Source: Flectonema sp. DT1601 (taxonomy: Eukaryota; Euglenozoa; Diplonemea; Diplonemida; Diplonemidae). Taken from it: 64,000 nt of DNA. The DNA lies in NCBI GenBank assembly GCA_964019425.1, contig OZ025825.1, positions 255,001 to 319,000 on the forward strand. Reading direction: 5' to 3'. Shown piece by piece: positions 62,813 through 64,000 of the stretch (position 1 is its first letter; every line of letters begins with the position of its first letter). The position numbers and the translations under genes were made by a program. The notes under the pieces were generated by a model. That model made no database searches. It saw nothing but the letters and a program-made list of their open reading frames with translations, and was not told the DNA's origin.

Positions 62813-64000
62813 TGGGAAAATAATAAATGTGTGTCACAAAGAAAACAAATATTAACCAAAATAAAAAAAAAAAAAAGTGGGGTACTGTGTGTCTTTTGTA
62901 AAAAAACAGAAAAATATAATAATAAACAAATAATATTTTTTTAAAAAAAAAAAAATAAAAAAAAAAGAAATATCAAACAGCGGAACGGACAAAGATGACA
63001 TTTTTTTTGACATTTTTTTTTAAAAAAAACAAGAGGAAAAAAAAAAAAAGAGTGTGTGCTAAGCTGAAAGCACTTTAACATACTTCAATAAAACACAGAA
63101 TCGCAAAAAAGAAAAAAAAAAAAAAAAATTAAAGTAAATTACTACATTATCTTAAGAACAATAATCCCATATTTGATTCTGATCACTGTACTGAAGACAA
63201 GATCCATGTACCTCAAATCGGCTCATCAAATAAATGAAACCAACGACAAACATTATCAAAACGTACCTCTGCAAATCACATTTACCACCTTCCTCACTTC
63301 ATTTCTCACTTCTATCCTTTTATTCCTTCTTTTTATATAGAAAATAAATTTTTAATAAGGATAACGACAAAGAGAATTTTTTTTTTTTTTTTTGTGATGA
63401 AACTCGAACATCAGGTCGTCACAAATTGAAGAGATCGACTTGAAAAAAAAAATCGAAAAAACGGAGGATTGAAATGTTGAAATGAAAGATTCGCAGAACA
63501 TAAACTACCAGTCATAATATAGCCAAACGTTACTGCATATTCGAGAGTGCTCTAGGAGGGTAACTCACAGTAACAGAGGACCCAATCCGTAGGCCATATC
63601 CGAAATTTTTAGCAATGAATTTGTTGAATAACTGATATTGTATCATTATTAACAATAAAACTGATAATGTTAACAATCTGTTAAGGATACAGTGAACTAT
63701 GGTGATGCTTAACTTAAATCCTTTTTTTTTTAAATAACTTATTATTAGAAGAACGGAGGGAGGAGAGAAAAAAAAAATTCTCCCCCCCCACTCCCCTCAG
63801 TTGATATGCCACACACTCCGAACAATATACGCAAACTAATCAGCAGCTGCCTTTCAACTACATAAAAATTTAAAAAAAAATTTAAAAAAATAAGAAAAAT
63901 AAAAAAAATATATTCTTCTCAAATCGACGAGGTTTTCTGTTGTACACTCCTCCCCGACTGATGTAGGACGGTGACGCAAAAAATTAATTACCCACAACAA
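62813..64000. other. Right-edge AT-rich region, no recognised gene
   Basis: Upstream flank of the multi-exon gene with long A and T runs and a C8 run near 63782. GTGATGCTTAACTTA at about 63701 also occurs near 27206. No gene is seen up to the window edge. Confidence 0.5.

Overview
The window is nuclear DNA of a unicellular eukaryote that I cannot place to genus. The signs are spliceosomal introns with GT/AG ends (49, 76, 82 and 772 nt could be placed), AT-rich spacers full of long A, T and sometimes G runs, and eukaryotic families: an SLC4 bicarbonate transporter, a ZnT-type zinc exporter, PrimPol, a PDE12-like nuclease, RING-H2, WW, SAM and SH3-like proteins. Every gene I can support lies on the minus strand. 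Most start codons have a pyrimidine-rich stretch ending in AG within about 60 nt upstream. That fits a unidirectional, possibly trans-spliced, gene cluster of euglenozoan type, but 5'-UTR cis-introns would look the same.

Layout: 1-8.8 kb holds a MazG/dCTPase-like protein (runs off the left edge), an LRR-globin fusion, a 597-aa protein, a two-exon low-complexity protein whose intron carries a 126-bp minisatellite, and a small coiled-coil protein. From 8.9 to 24.3 kb lies a recent tandem segmental duplication. Each block has two genes for ubiquitin-like plus leucine-rich-repeat proteins (6, 14, 12 and 17 repeats) followed by PrimPol, which is intact at 21.9-24.3 kb and a truncated, frameshifted copy at 15.2-16.6 kb. 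Block 1 was later hit by a pogo/Tc1-like DNA transposon flanked by TA; block 2 keeps the matching empty site.

From 28.2 to 35.8 kb: a PH-like/WW protein (two exons), a PDE12-like phosphodiesterase and a Lys/Ser/Pro-rich protein with repeated CDK-type SPKR sites. From 39.1 to 58.6 kb: a zinc transporter, a RING-H2 ligase, a secreted beta-propeller/Cys-rich protein, a degenerate ADP-ribosylglycohydrolase-like protein with six CCAATCA boxes upstream, an SH3-like/SAM protein (two exons), a UBA/CUE-like protein, and an SLC4 transporter whose last transmembrane segment lies in a second exon. A further multi-exon gene seems to lie at 61.7-62.8 kb.

The gaps 24.3-28.2, 35.9-39.1, 48.2-50.5, 58.6-61.7 and 62.8-64.0 kb are homopolymer-rich and show no convincing gene, though short exons could hide there. 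The most unusual material is the ubiquitin-like/LRR family with its PrimPol neighbour and the capture of a neighbour's leader exactly at its start codon. The fusions or decayed enzymes in the single-copy genes and the poly(A) leaders directly before several start codons also stand out.
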